Assembly (NCBI GenBank): GCA_949285735.1
Contig: CASEAQ010000025.1
Location: 1 to 39,055, forward strand
Direction: 5' to 3'
From: an uncultured Bacteroidales bacterium
GTDB taxonomy: Bacteria > Bacteroidota > Bacteroidia > Bacteroidales > Muribaculaceae
DNA length: 39,055 nucleotides
A program made the position numbers and the translations under genes. Below the pieces are notes generated by a model. That model searched no databases and was not told the DNA's origin. It saw only the letters and a program-made list of their open reading frames with translations. Positions 6,951 to 15,452 of this stretch are shown here, one piece after another (the first letter of the stretch is position 1; each line of letters starts with the position of its first letter).

Positions 6951-8021
6951 ATGGCTGACAAGAAAACAAAAGATGCCGCTGCCGATGGTGCACAACAAGA
7001 GTCGTTGCAATTTGGCAGGGTGCCTGTGCCTGAAGAGAAGTTGAAGGCATTGCAGGTGGCTATGGACAAGATTGACAAGTCGTTTGGCCGCGGCGCGATA
7101 ATGAAGCTCGGCGACGAAAAGTTGGAAGACATAGCGGTTATTCCTACCGGTTCGATAGGACTCGACTATGCCCTTGGAGTAGGCGGCTACCCGCGCGGCA
7201 GGATAATCGAGATTTTCGGACCCGAATCGTCAGGTAAGACCACTTTGGCTATCCACGCTATAGCTGAGGCGCAGAAGCAAGGCGGCATTGCTGCCATCAT
7301 CGATGCCGAACACGCATTCGACCGCTTCTATGCCGAGAAACTTGGCGTTGACGTCAACAACCTGTGGATTTCGCAGCCCGACAACGGCGAGCAAGCCCTT
7401 GAGATTGCCGAGCAGCTGATACGCTCGTCGGCTATCGACATAATAGTAATCGACTCGGTGGCTGCCCTCACGCCGAAAAACGAAATAGAAGGCGACATGG
7501 GCGACAACAAGGTGGGGCTTCAGGCACGGTTGATGTCGCAGGCATTGCGCAAACTCACGTCAACCATATCGAAGACCAACACCACGTGCATCTTCATCAA
7601 CCAGTTGCGCGAGAAGATTGGCGTGATGTTTGGCAACCCCGAAACGACCACGGGCGGCAACGCGCTGAAGTTCTATTCGTCGGTGCGCCTCGACATACGC
7701 CGCACAGGCAGCATAAAGGACGGCGAGAACGTGCTTGGCAGCATGACGCGCGTGAAGGTGGTGAAGAACAAGGTTGCGCCTCCATTCCGCAAAGCCGAGT
7801 TTGAAATACTCTTCGGCGAAGGCATCTCCAAGATGGGCGAGATAATCGACCTCGGCGTGGAGTATGGCATAGTGAAGAAGAGCGGCGCATGGTTCTCATA
7901 CGGCGAAACAAAGCTCGGACAAGGACGCGATGCCGCCAAACGCACCATCGCCGACAACCCTGAACTTGCCGAAGAACTCGAAGGAAAAATAATGGAAGCC
8001 CTGAAAGCCTCGAAGAATTAA
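6951..8021 (+). CDS. recA: Recombinase RecA
   Basis: A 356-residue DNA-dependent ATPase that forms filaments on single-stranded DNA for homologous recombination and activates the SOS response. The Walker A motif GPESSGKTT is at 90-98, preceded by [22 protein letters not shown] is Walker B, and the DNA-binding loops fall in [21 protein letters not shown] and [22 protein letters not shown]. An N-terminal extension of about 20 polar residues precedes the core helix, and the C-terminus is short ([15 protein letters not shown]). It sits 9 nt after the peroxiredoxin gene and is followed by a strong terminator at 8062. No LexA-type operator was identifiable upstream. Confidence 0.98.
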   Translation: MADKKTKDAAADGAQQESLQFGRVPVPEEKLKALQVAMDKIDKSFGRGAIMKLGDEKLEDIAVIPTGSIGLDYALGVGGYPRGRIIEIFGPESSGKTTLAIHAIAEAQKQGGIAAIIDAEHAFDRFYAEKLGVDVNNLWISQPDNGEQALEIAEQLIRSSAIDIIVIDSVAALTPKNEIEGDMGDNKVGLQARLMSQALRKLTSTISKTNTTCIFINQLREKIGVMFGNPETTTGGNALKFYSSVRLDIRRTGSIKDGENVLGSMTRVKVVKNKVAPPFRKAEFEILFGEGISKMGEIIDLGVEYGIVKKSGAWFSYGETKLGQGRDAAKRTIADNPELAEELEGKIMEALKASKN

Positions 8022-8061
8022 TCCCCCCTTCGACAGCAAGGCTCCCAACCACACACGCATA

Positions 8062-8102
8062 ATGTAGCAGGACACACACGCAGTCGCCCTGCTACATTTT
8101 TT
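8062..8102 (+). terminator. Intrinsic terminator after recA
   Basis: ATGTAGCAGG (8062-8071) pairs perfectly with CCTGCTACAT (8088-8097) around a 16-nt loop and is followed by TTTTT and further T-rich sequence. It is 40 nt after the recA stop. Confidence 0.9.
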
Positions 8103-8200
8103 ATTTTACCTCCAGCTAACTTTTACGATTTTGTGTCGTGCTGTATTTTGTTAATAAGGGTGTATAATGGTGAAGCAGGCGGTATGGGTGGGGAAGGTAT

Positions 8201-8231
8201 TTTGTGCTTTGGAATTTAATTTGTTACTTTG
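8201..8231 (+). promoter_or_regulatory. Promoter of the division-protein operon
   Basis: TTTG (8201-8204), a 19-nt spacer and TTACTTTG (8224-8231) match the Bacteroidota promoter with one mismatch (T for A at the second base of the -7 element). It lies 25 nt before the ATG at 8257. Confidence 0.6.
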
Positions 8232-8256
8232 CAGGGAAATGTAACGTTTTGGGATT

Positions 8257-8571
8257 ATGGCGAACAAGGCAAACAGGACTGGCCGCCCGATGTGGGTGAG
8301 GGTATTGCTCAACCTTCCGCTGTTGATTGTGGTGGGGGCGATAGTCGTGTCGATAGTGTGGGGCGAGAACAGCTATATAAAGCGAATCGGCTACCAGGAG
8401 CGCATCGGTCAGCTTGAGGATGAGATCAAGCAGTATCGCGATTCTGCCGACTTCTATGCGCGCAAAGCCGGTGAACTGAACACCGACCCGGAGACGCTTG
8501 AGAAGATTGCGCGCGAGCAGTATGGCATGAAGCGCGACAATGAGGAAGTGTTTGTAACAGATATAAAATAA
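8257..8571 (+). CDS. Septum formation initiator family protein (DivIC/FtsB-like)
   Basis: A 104-residue single-pass membrane protein of the FtsB/DivIC family, which joins the FtsL-FtsQ subcomplex and helps activate septal wall synthesis. A basic cytoplasmic tail (1-13) precedes one membrane helix (about 15-35), then a coiled coil (about 42-72, IGQLEDEIKQYRDSADFY) and the conserved ending DPETLEKIAREQYGMKRDNEEVF. Length is typical. The following membrane protein gene starts 20 nt later. Whether it is the functional FtsB or a DivIC equivalent cannot be told from sequence. Confidence 0.9.
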   Translation: MANKANRTGRPMWVRVLLNLPLLIVVGAIVVSIVWGENSYIKRIGYQERIGQLEDEIKQYRDSADFYARKAGELNTDPETLEKIAREQYGMKRDNEEVFVTDIK

Positions 8572-8591
8572 AGAAAAAAGTCGTTTATTAG

Positions 8592-8993
8592 ATGGATAAG
8601 AGAACTCAGATTTTGGGCATAGTGCTTTCGGTTGCCATGCTCATGATAATGATACCCGTTTTGCTCAATTTGCTGTTGTACCGCTCGCCGTGGCTCAACT
8701 ATGTGTTTGCTGTCGGCGCAGTGGCGACGTTGGTGGTGCGAATCCTCGACAAGTACCAGGGGAGCAACTTGCGCATAAAACGGTTGTACCGCATTTCGAC
8801 GGTGTCAGCTATTTGCTATTGCCTTTCGGCATATTTCAAATTCTCAGCCGAGATGCACTTTTTCCCGTATGCGTCGGGATATGACTGGCTGGGCTTCTTG
8901 ATGGCTGGTGCTGCGTTGCAGATTTACACCGCCTTTGTGATTGGCCATGAGGAGAAGAAGGAGTTAAAAAAGAAATTGAAAAACAACGTGTGA
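8592..8993 (+). CDS. Conserved-looking four-helix membrane protein, unknown function
   Basis: A 133-residue protein with four likely membrane helices at about 7-29, 35-52, 68-83 and 99-118, and a strongly basic C-terminal tail (EEKKELKKKLKNN) likely in the cytoplasm. I do not recognise a named family. It follows the DivIC/FtsB-like gene by 20 nt with no terminator or promoter between them, so the two are probably co-transcribed. A role in envelope or division is only suggested by that position. Confidence 0.75.
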   Translation: MDKRTQILGIVLSVAMLMIMIPVLLNLLLYRSPWLNYVFAVGAVATLVVRILDKYQGSNLRIKRLYRISTVSAICYCLSAYFKFSAEMHFFPYASGYDWLGFLMAGAALQIYTAFVIGHEEKKELKKKLKNNV

Positions 8994-9092
8994 TGCAGCC
9001 GCTTGTGTTTACATATCGGTAAAAAATACCAATTGAGGCTTGATGCACACGAAAAAGCGGCAAATATTCATAAACAATTGCCGTGTAATTTG

Positions 9093-9100
9093 TAATTTTG
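9093..9100 (+). promoter_or_regulatory. Probable -7 promoter element for the coaX-lptC operon
   Basis: TAATTTTG at 9093-9100 matches TAnnTTTG. No good -33 TTTG is at the expected distance. The ATG of coaX is 71 nt downstream, giving a leader of about 65 nt in which no gene or clear structure is seen. Confidence 0.5.
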
Positions 9101-9171
9101 CCCCTTGGATACCGTGATGTGGTGATTGTTGCGATGTTGCCGGTTGCGGTTTCCTGCGTGAAACAGATTTT

Positions 9172-9903
9172 ATGAATCTCACTATTGATCAAGGTAATTC
9201 TTCTGCCAAGGTGTCGGTTTTCGATGGAAACGACATTGTGGCTGTCGCAAGGTTTGACTTGTTGTCGATTTCGGCGTTGGTGCGGATAATCAAGAACTAT
9301 GATGTCAGGGCGGCAGCCTATTCGTCGGTTCGCAAGCCCGACGGGCGCATCATGGAACTGTTGCGGAAGAAGGTGAAGAAGTTCATCTATTTGGACGAAA
9401 ACACCCCGTTGCCGGTGAAAATCGACTATGACACCCCACACACGTTGGGGCACGACCGCATAGCCGCTGCTGTCGGAGCAGTGACTTGCGCCCCAGGACG
9501 GAATGTGCTGATAGTGGATGCCGGAACGGCTGTCACGCTCGACATTGTCACTGCCGACGGGCGTTTCCTCGGCGGAAACATCTCGCCAGGGCTGCACATG
9601 AGATTTGAAGCTCTGAACAATTACACGAGCCGATTGCCGTTAGTAGATTATAAGGGCGAGCTTCCGCTCATCGGTCATAACACCGTCACTGCCATACGCG
9701 CCGGTGTGGTGGGAGGGCTTGTCTCGGAGATAGAAAGTTTCATCGACAAGATTTCTGCCCGTATAGGAGGCGACCTTGTAGTGGTGTTTACTGGCGGCGA
9801 TTGCAAGTTCCTTGCCTCGCAGCTTTCGCGCAAGGTGAAAGTGGTCGATAACCTGCTCTCGATAGGATTAAATAGAATATTATCATATAATGAAGACATA
9901 TAA
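9172..9903 (+). CDS. coaX: Type III pantothenate kinase
   Basis: A 243-residue cytoplasmic kinase that phosphorylates pantothenate, the first step of coenzyme A synthesis. The N-terminal phosphate-binding loop reads TIDQGNSSAK (type III form of IDxGNTxxK), the acidic motif is in VDAGTAVTLDIV, and GGNISPGLHMRFEAL plus the late VFTGGD are also typical. Type III enzymes use a monovalent cation and resist CoA feedback. The end overlaps the next gene's ATG by 14 nt, indicating a tightly coupled operon with the outer-membrane protein and lptC. Confidence 0.93.
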   Translation: MNLTIDQGNSSAKVSVFDGNDIVAVARFDLLSISALVRIIKNYDVRAAAYSSVRKPDGRIMELLRKKVKKFIYLDENTPLPVKIDYDTPHTLGHDRIAAAVGAVTCAPGRNVLIVDAGTAVTLDIVTADGRFLGGNISPGLHMRFEALNNYTSRLPLVDYKGELPLIGHNTVTAIRAGVVGGLVSEIESFIDKISARIGGDLVVVFTGGDCKFLASQLSRKVKVVDNLLSIGLNRILSYNEDI

Positions 9904-11158
9904 ATTATCATTTATCGCCGTTGCCCTGTTGGCAGTGCTTGCATGCCCTTTTGCCATGCTGGCTCAAAACGGGGAGACAAGCGCGTACTCGATGTTTGGT
10001 TATGGCTCGTTGAGCGATTTTTCTTCAAGTACACAACGCTCGATGGGCGGTGTGGGTTACGCAATGAACAACGGGCGACAAATCAACGTCAAGAACCCGG
10101 CTTCGTATGCTCATTGCGACTCGTTGACCTTCTTGTTTGACTTCGGTCTTGACTTTACGGGCATGAAGATGAACGAGAACGGAACCAGCGGAAAGAGTTT
10201 TGGCGGCGGTCTCGACTATGTTACTATGCAATTCCCTTTGAGCAAAAAGGTAGGAGGTAGTATAGGCTTGTTGCCATATTCATCGGTGGGATACTCGTTT
10301 GGCTCCACGTCCGACGACAACACCCTTGGCGATTCACGAAGCGGTTCTGGCGGTATCAATATGCTTTATGTGGGATTGTCTTACATGCCATTCAAGAATT
10401 TTTCTATTGGTGCCAATGTGTCGTATAATTTTGGTACAATCACCCATGATACATATGCCACCTCAAGCGGCAGCGTTAGCACGCAGGCACTCTATGAACG
10501 CGTGCTCGAAATCAGGGATTGGGGCATACAGTTTGGCGTGCAATACACTATCGATCTCAATGAGCGTAACAGCTTGACGCTTGGAGCCGTGTATATTCCC
10601 GAGAAGTCGTTTCACGGAACTGCGCTCGGACGGCAATACGACGTGCAGAACGATGTTACGACGGCTATCGACACGGTGAGCAACGTATCGATGAAAGACC
10701 GCTTTTCTTCGCCATCGACTTATGGCGGCGGTTTGGCTTGGAACTTCGACAAACGACTGACTGTGGCTGCCGACTTCACCTATCAGAATTGGGGTAGTGC
10801 CGACTATTATAATTTGGAAAATTTCGAGAGCATGAAATTTGACGACCGTTGGAAGGTTGCCGTCGGTGCATCGTTTACGCCCAACACGCGAGGCAATTAT
10901 CTGCAACGTATGACCTACCGCATAGGCGGGCACTTCAACCACGACTATATAATGGTGCTTGACAACAACGTTAAGGATTATGGCGTTTCGGTGGGTTTCG
11001 GATTGCCGACCCCTTCAAACAAGACGATTATCAACATCGGCTTTGAGTATAAGCACCGTGTGGCATATCCGACCAGCCTGATAACCGAAAACTATTTCAA
11101 TATCACTGTCGGCGTTAATTTCAACGAGATGTGGTTCTGGAAGAACAAGATTAAGTAA
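9890..11158 (+). CDS. Outer-membrane beta-barrel protein, conserved upstream of lptC in Bacteroidales
   Basis: A 422-residue exported protein. Residues 1-25 form a signal peptide (cleavage after MLA, before QNGET). The mature chain begins SAYSMFGYGSL..STQRSMGGVGYAMN and has many alternating strand-like segments (GGSIGLLPYSSVGYSFGS, FSIGANVSYNFG, LTVAADFTYQNWG), ending in FNITVGVNFNEMWFWKNKIK. The start and strand pattern resemble Bacteroidota outer-membrane transport-type barrels. From memory, the order coaX - this protein - lptC recurs in Bacteroidales. It overlaps coaX by 14 nt and lies 18 nt before lptC. The location hints at a role in LPS export or outer-membrane biogenesis, but its function is not known to me. 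Confidence 0.8.
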   Translation: MKTYKLSFIAVALLAVLACPFAMLAQNGETSAYSMFGYGSLSDFSSSTQRSMGGVGYAMNNGRQINVKNPASYAHCDSLTFLFDFGLDFTGMKMNENGTSGKSFGGGLDYVTMQFPLSKKVGGSIGLLPYSSVGYSFGSTSDDNTLGDSRSGSGGINMLYVGLSYMPFKNFSIGANVSYNFGTITHDTYATSSGSVSTQALYERVLEIRDWGIQFGVQYTIDLNERNSLTLGAVYIPEKSFHGTALGRQYDVQNDVTTAIDTVSNVSMKDRFSSPSTYGGGLAWNFDKRLTVAADFTYQNWGSADYYNLENFESMKFDDRWKVAVGASFTPNTRGNYLQRMTYRIGGHFNHDYIMVLDNNVKDYGVSVGFGLPTPSNKTIINIGFEYKHRVAYPTSLITENYFNITVGVNFNEMWFWKNKIK

Positions 11159-11176
11159 TACATAGAACCGCATACA

Positions 11177-11842
11177 TTGGAGAAAGCCCGCAACATATTG
11201 TTTGCGCTTGTCGTGTGTATAATCTTGGTGGGCTGCCGCGACGAAGTGAAGAGTGTGGTGGAGCATACCACCGACCCCGAAACCACGCCCACGATGAGTA
11301 CCGACAGCGTGAGGACGCTCGTAAGCGACTCGGGAATAACCAAGTACAGGATAACGGCGCGGACGTGGCTCATGTATGAAGAGGCACGCAAGCCGTTTTG
11401 GCGATTCCCCGACGGGTTGCTGCTTGAGCAGTTCGACTCGGTGTTTGATGTCGTGGCGTCGATTAGCTGCGATTCTGCCACTTATTTCAAGAACGATCAG
11501 CTGTGGCGGCTCGACGGCAATGTGAACATCGAGACGGCAAGGCGCGAACTTATTCTCACCAACCAGTTATTTTATTCACAACGCCGCAATGAGATATATT
11601 CCGACTCGTTTGTGCATATAGAAAAGTTAGACCGTATCATAGAGGGGTATGGTTTTGTGTCGAACGACCGCATGACCACCTACAGCCTCGACAGCGTGTG
11701 TGGCATCTTCCCAGTCGATGAGGAGAGGCGTTCGCAACGGCGTGCGCGTAACGATTCGATTGTCAGCGATACACTCACGGCTACAGCCATGCGCAACGAT
11801 TCTGTGGCTGAAGAAAATAGCGATGAACCCGACAATAATTGA
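11177..11842 (+). CDS. lptC: LPS export ABC transporter periplasmic protein LptC
   Basis: A 221-residue lipoprotein-like LptC, the periplasmic bridge that receives LPS from LptBFG and passes it to LptA. The likely start is TTG at 11177: the frame is closed by the upstream gene's stop at 11156 and no ATG or GTG lies between. From TTG the chain is a short lipoprotein signal ending LVGC (Cys20), instead of the membrane anchor of E. coli LptC. The OstA-like sheet follows: FPDGLLLEQFDS, SCDSATYFKNDQLWRLDGNV, NIETARRELILTNQLFYSQRRNEIYSDSFV. The C-terminus is polar and low-complexity. Its last 20 nt overlap the next gene. Confidence 0.88.
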   Translation: MEKARNILFALVVCIILVGCRDEVKSVVEHTTDPETTPTMSTDSVRTLVSDSGITKYRITARTWLMYEEARKPFWRFPDGLLLEQFDSVFDVVASISCDSATYFKNDQLWRLDGNVNIETARRELILTNQLFYSQRRNEIYSDSFVHIEKLDRIIEGYGFVSNDRMTTYSLDSVCGIFPVDEERRSQRRARNDSIVSDTLTATAMRNDSVAEENSDEPDNN

Positions 11843-12773
11843 CGAAATTCTTGGTGCTGCCATCAAGGCACCCTCTGGGCATAACACGCAACCGTGGCTC
11901 TTCGAGCCGCAGGAGGGTGGCGATTCAATCCTTGTTATGCCCGACGCTTCACGCCGACTTCCATCACTCGATCCATTCGACCGCGAACTTTACATCTCGA
12001 TGGGCTGTGCCATCGAGAATATGTGCATTGCCGCAACTCGTCACAGCCTGAGGGCAGTTGTCGAGATAGCCGACGACAGAGTGAACGTGACTTTCAAGAA
12101 GATGCAAGGCATGGCAGTGTCACCGCTTGCCGGCATGATTGGGCTGCGGCACACCAACCGTAATGCCTATGACGGCAAGACATTGCCAGCCAGCGTGGTG
12201 GCATCTCTTGCCGAGTGCGGCGCGCGGATATTCACGCAGGGTTCGGCACAATGGAAGGCTGTGAAAGAGGGTATCGTGGCTGCCAACAGTGTGATATATG
12301 GCGACAGCGGCAAGCGTGGCGAATTGAAGGACTGGATTCGTTACAACCGCCGAGAAGCCGACGGCTCGATGGACGGGCTGGGATATGATGTGCTTGGTAT
12401 TCCCGATATGCCATCGTGGATTTCGCGCGCTGCCACTTCGCTCGCGCTGAAGTCGCAGGTGCAAAGCCGCAGCGATTTGAAGCGGCTTGCGTCGTCGCCA
12501 TGCGTGGCGGCATTCGCCAGTGGCGAATGTGTCGATGGATGGGTGGATTGCGGCAGGCGGTTGCAACGCTGCCTGCTCACGGCAACGTTGCATGGCGTGG
12601 CTTGCGCATTTATCGGCGCACCGTGCGAGGTGGAGGCAACTGCCAGCCAGTTGACGCAGCAACTGCAATTGCCCAGCCGTCTGCAAGTGTTGTTGCGCTT
12701 GGGCTATGCGCCCGAGCCGCAGGCAAAATCCCGCCGTCGCCCACTCGACAGCTTCAAGCGAAGCGCCGAGTAG
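11823..12773 (+). CDS. Nitroreductase-fold (Acg-type) FMN-binding protein
   Basis: A 316-residue protein of the nitroreductase superfamily, closest by eye to the Acg-type branch. The N-terminal APSGHNTQPWLF is the family's flavin-binding start, LRHTNRNAYDG and the late HGVACAFIGAPCEVE fit the duplicated fold, and the chain ends in a basic tail (KSRRRPLDSFKRSAE). Substrate and activity are unknown; Acg-type members may bind FMN without acting as reductases. The ATG at 11823 overlaps lptC by 20 nt; the frame stays open further back to 11700 but that part lies entirely inside lptC. The stop is only 2 bp from the convergent efflux gene's stop. Confidence 0.8.
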   Translation: MNPTIIDEILGAAIKAPSGHNTQPWLFEPQEGGDSILVMPDASRRLPSLDPFDRELYISMGCAIENMCIAATRHSLRAVVEIADDRVNVTFKKMQGMAVSPLAGMIGLRHTNRNAYDGKTLPASVVASLAECGARIFTQGSAQWKAVKEGIVAANSVIYGDSGKRGELKDWIRYNRREADGSMDGLGYDVLGIPDMPSWISRAATSLALKSQVQSRSDLKRLASSPCVAAFASGECVDGWVDCGRRLQRCLLTATLHGVACAFIGAPCEVEATASQLTQQLQLPSRLQVLLRLGYAPEPQAKSRRRPLDSFKRSAE

Positions 12774-12775
12774 TG

Positions 12776-14377
12776 TCAGGTTTTGTGGGCAAGGTGGGCG
12801 AGAGGAGTAGTGATAGCTCGTTTGGCAATGCGCTTCAGATGGCGCATACCTGGCAACCTCCCGACGCTGTTCAAGCGCAAGTATTTGTGGCTTAGCAGTA
12901 ATATCATGAAAATTATTCCCACCACGACTGTCAGCCCGTATATTTCCCTAAGACTTACAAGCGTGGCTTGCCGCATGGCTTCGCCGTAAACCTCGCCGTA
13001 TGGCATTTGCGAAAATGCCCTGTTGGTCATGTCCAAGTCGATTGTTAGCTTTTGCAAGTTGGCAGGAAGCACGTATTGCAATATCCGCCCGAATATGGCA
13101 GTACCCATTGCCGGAGCAAATCCCGTGCGGACAAAGCCAATGAGCGACAGCACTTGAAAAAAGTGCTTGAACGGTACAACGCCCGAGGCATAAACCGTGA
13201 GCGAGATGTAGAGAATGATGTAGCCCATGCCGCGCAGGAAAGTGGGCAGGTAGAGATATTCGATGTTGAGCCGCGGATCGATGAGGAAGTACATCACTGC
13301 CTGGTATGCCACAATCAGTCCAAAGCCGACTGCAACGGGTGTCATGTAGTTGCCATGCAGGCGAGCGTGCCAGTAGTATGCAGCGATGCAACCCGCTATG
13401 GTGCCGGCAAGATTCCACCAGTTGAGCGATGCCACATTAAGCGGGTCGAATTGCAGGATTCTGTTTGTGAAAATGTTCTGCAACAGGTTGGGTGTGCTCA
13501 GGAACATATACAACATGAAAAACAGGAACAGCAGCGGAACCATGTTGCGATACTTCAGCGCATCGATTTCGATGAAGGGGTGTCGCAGGATGTACATTCG
13601 CGCCACGTTAACCAGAAGGACGACGGCAGCAACGATGAATGCCAACCTTATTTGCCAGGCGTCGAGCCAGTCGAAGTATTCGCCATATTCGAATGCGAAA
13701 ATCAATGCAAGCAGGAATACCGACCACAGGGTACCTCCAATCCAGTCGATGCCATAGAGCGGCAGGGGCTTCATGAAGCGGAAGTGGCGTGTGAACAACA
13801 GCAGCGTGAGCCACACCACGAGCATAAGCCCGATGATGAACAGGTGCATTTGCCGCCACGTAATCCAGTCGCCTATGTGGACGGTGATTAGCCCCGATAC
13901 TTGTATGCTGCCAAGGACTATCAGATAGACGACGGGGAAGAAAACACCGAAGTCGCGGGTGGGTGTGAGGCTGAGTTGCACATTCGACAGGCATTCAAAT
14001 GTGCCCCATATCCTGAAAGCACCTGCGACGAAGCAGGTGGCAATGAGGATTGCCAAGTTGCCCGTGTTCATGGTGATGATGTTGCACACGATGATGACGG
14101 GGCACACGACAAGGAAAATGGAGCGGGAGGTGAAGCGGAACTTGAGCCTGAAAAGCACGGGGAATGCTACCGTCATTCCCACGAACGAGGCATATCCAGC
14201 CATCATTATGTCTTCTTGCATAAGGGCAAGCGACCCCACCATCTGCGAAGCCGACGAAAGGTAGATACCGCCGCTCAACTGGAACGAAAAGGCGCAAAGC
14301 AGGCACAGGACAACGCGCAGCGGCTGTGGAACCCACTCCTTGAAAAACATTACACGAGGCTCTTGTGGTGCAGACAT
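12776..14377 (-). CDS. MFS drug efflux transporter, EmrB/DHA2-like
   Basis: A 533-residue inner-membrane transporter with about 14 hydrophobic helices, the count expected for the DHA2/EmrB branch of the major facilitator superfamily. It would export drugs or other hydrophobic compounds with proton coupling. The classical signature motifs are weak (FRLKFRFTSRSIFL after helix 2 carries only basic residues), as in Bacteroidota relatives. The gene lies 19 nt after the HlyD-type adaptor gene and third in a minus-strand operon with TolC, so a tripartite pump is likely. Substrate is unknown. The C-terminal tail is basic and has His/Arg-rich residues. Confidence 0.88.
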   Translation of the reverse strand: MSAPQEPRVMFFKEWVPQPLRVVLCLLCAFSFQLSGGIYLSSASQMVGSLALMQEDIMMAGYASFVGMTVAFPVLFRLKFRFTSRSIFLVVCPVIIVCNIITMNTGNLAILIATCFVAGAFRIWGTFECLSNVQLSLTPTRDFGVFFPVVYLIVLGSIQVSGLITVHIGDWITWRQMHLFIIGLMLVVWLTLLLFTRHFRFMKPLPLYGIDWIGGTLWSVFLLALIFAFEYGEYFDWLDAWQIRLAFIVAAVVLLVNVARMYILRHPFIEIDALKYRNMVPLLFLFFMLYMFLSTPNLLQNIFTNRILQFDPLNVASLNWWNLAGTIAGCIAAYYWHARLHGNYMTPVAVGFGLIVAYQAVMYFLIDPRLNIEYLYLPTFLRGMGYIILYISLTVYASGVVPFKHFFQVLSLIGFVRTGFAPAMGTAIFGRILQYVLPANLQKLTIDLDMTNRAFSQMPYGEVYGEAMRQATLVSLREIYGLTVVVGIIFMILLLSHKYLRLNSVGRLPGMRHLKRIAKRAITTPLAHLAHKT

Positions 14378-14396
14378 GACAACAATTATTGGGTGG

Positions 14397-15431
14397 TTAG
14401 TCTTTGAGTGTGCATTCGGCGTTCATGCCAGCCCGCAGCCGTGCAATTTGCTCGGGGCTGTTATTGTCGGTGAACCTAATCCGCACTGGTATGCGTTGCT
14501 CGACCTTCACGAAGTTGCCAGCCGAGTTGTCCTGCGGAATAAGCGAGTAGGAGGCACCAGTGGCATCGGAAATCGATTCGATGTAGCCTTCATAAGTCAC
14601 TCCAGGCACGGCATCGACGGTTATCGACATCAGTTGTCCGGGCTTCATGTCGGTGGTTTGGGTTTCCTTGTAGTTGGCTATAATCCATTTGTCGGCTTCA
14701 TCGACGATGGTCACCATTGTCTGTCCAGGTTGCACGAGTTCGCCTTCGTGTATGTTTTTCCGCCCGGTCACGCCGTCGGCAGTTGCAACGATTATGGTAT
14801 AGGATAGGTTGAGGCGGGCAAGGTTGAGGGCAGCTTCAGCCACTTTCACGCTGGCCTCGTTCTGTCCGACTCGTTTTGTTTGCTCGTCTTTTATCATTGT
14901 TGCTGACAGTCGTTGTTGCTTGAGTTGCTCGTAGCGCGCAAGTGCAGCCTCATACTCGGTCTTCACGTGGTCGAACTGCTGCTGCGTCACAGCCTCCTCG
15001 GCGAGCAATTTCTGGTAGCGGTCGTAGTCGGCCTGCGCATTTTCGAGGCGCACGCGAGCCTCTTCTATGCTTGCGTCGGTGACGAGAATGTTGCTTTGGG
15101 CAGTGCCCACCGTCGAGTGCATGGCATCGAGCCCGGCAAGGGCATTCTGGTAGTTGGCTTCGGCTTGAGCCAATTGCAAGCGGTATTCGGCATCTTCGAT
15201 TACGAGCAGCGTGTCGCCCTTGTGGACTTGGCTGTATTCCTCGAAGTAGATTTTCTTGACGAATCCCTGCACACGAGTGTTGATGGGGGTGATGTGCTGC
15301 CGCACCTGAGCGTTGTCGGTGAATTGGGCATTGCCGATGTGGAAGAAGCTGCAAGCCACCCAAGCAATGCCAGCGATGATGACTATTGCCAATATGATGT
15401 TGGAGATGAGTATTTTTTGATTGCGGTTCAT
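14397..15431 (-). CDS. HlyD/EmrA-family periplasmic adaptor
   Basis: A 344-residue membrane-fusion protein. One N-terminal helix (about residues 8-30) anchors it in the inner membrane. The lipoyl half-motifs follow: TRVQGFVKKIYFEEYSQVHKGDTLLVIED, then a long coiled-coil hairpin (about 75-185, rich in Ala, Gln and Glu), the second half NIHEGELVQPGQTMVTIVDE, and the beta-barrel part ending in RAGMNAECTLKD. It would link the MFS pump to the TolC channel. It starts 21 nt after tolC and ends 19 nt before the pump gene. Length and order fit EmrA. Confidence 0.92.
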   Translation of the reverse strand: MNRNQKILISNIILAIVIIAGIAWVACSFFHIGNAQFTDNAQVRQHITPINTRVQGFVKKIYFEEYSQVHKGDTLLVIEDAEYRLQLAQAEANYQNALAGLDAMHSTVGTAQSNILVTDASIEEARVRLENAQADYDRYQKLLAEEAVTQQQFDHVKTEYEAALARYEQLKQQRLSATMIKDEQTKRVGQNEASVKVAEAALNLARLNLSYTIIVATADGVTGRKNIHEGELVQPGQTMVTIVDEADKWIIANYKETQTTDMKPGQLMSITVDAVPGVTYEGYIESISDATGASYSLIPQDNSAGNFVKVEQRIPVRIRFTDNNSPEQIARLRAGMNAECTLKD

Positions 15432-15452
15432 GACGATATGTATAGCTTTATG

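Noticed and set aside
13052-13891. 279-codon plus-strand frame inside the MFS pump gene
   Set aside because: Charged, Gln/Glu-rich translation is the expected reverse complement of membrane helices; no start signal or family.
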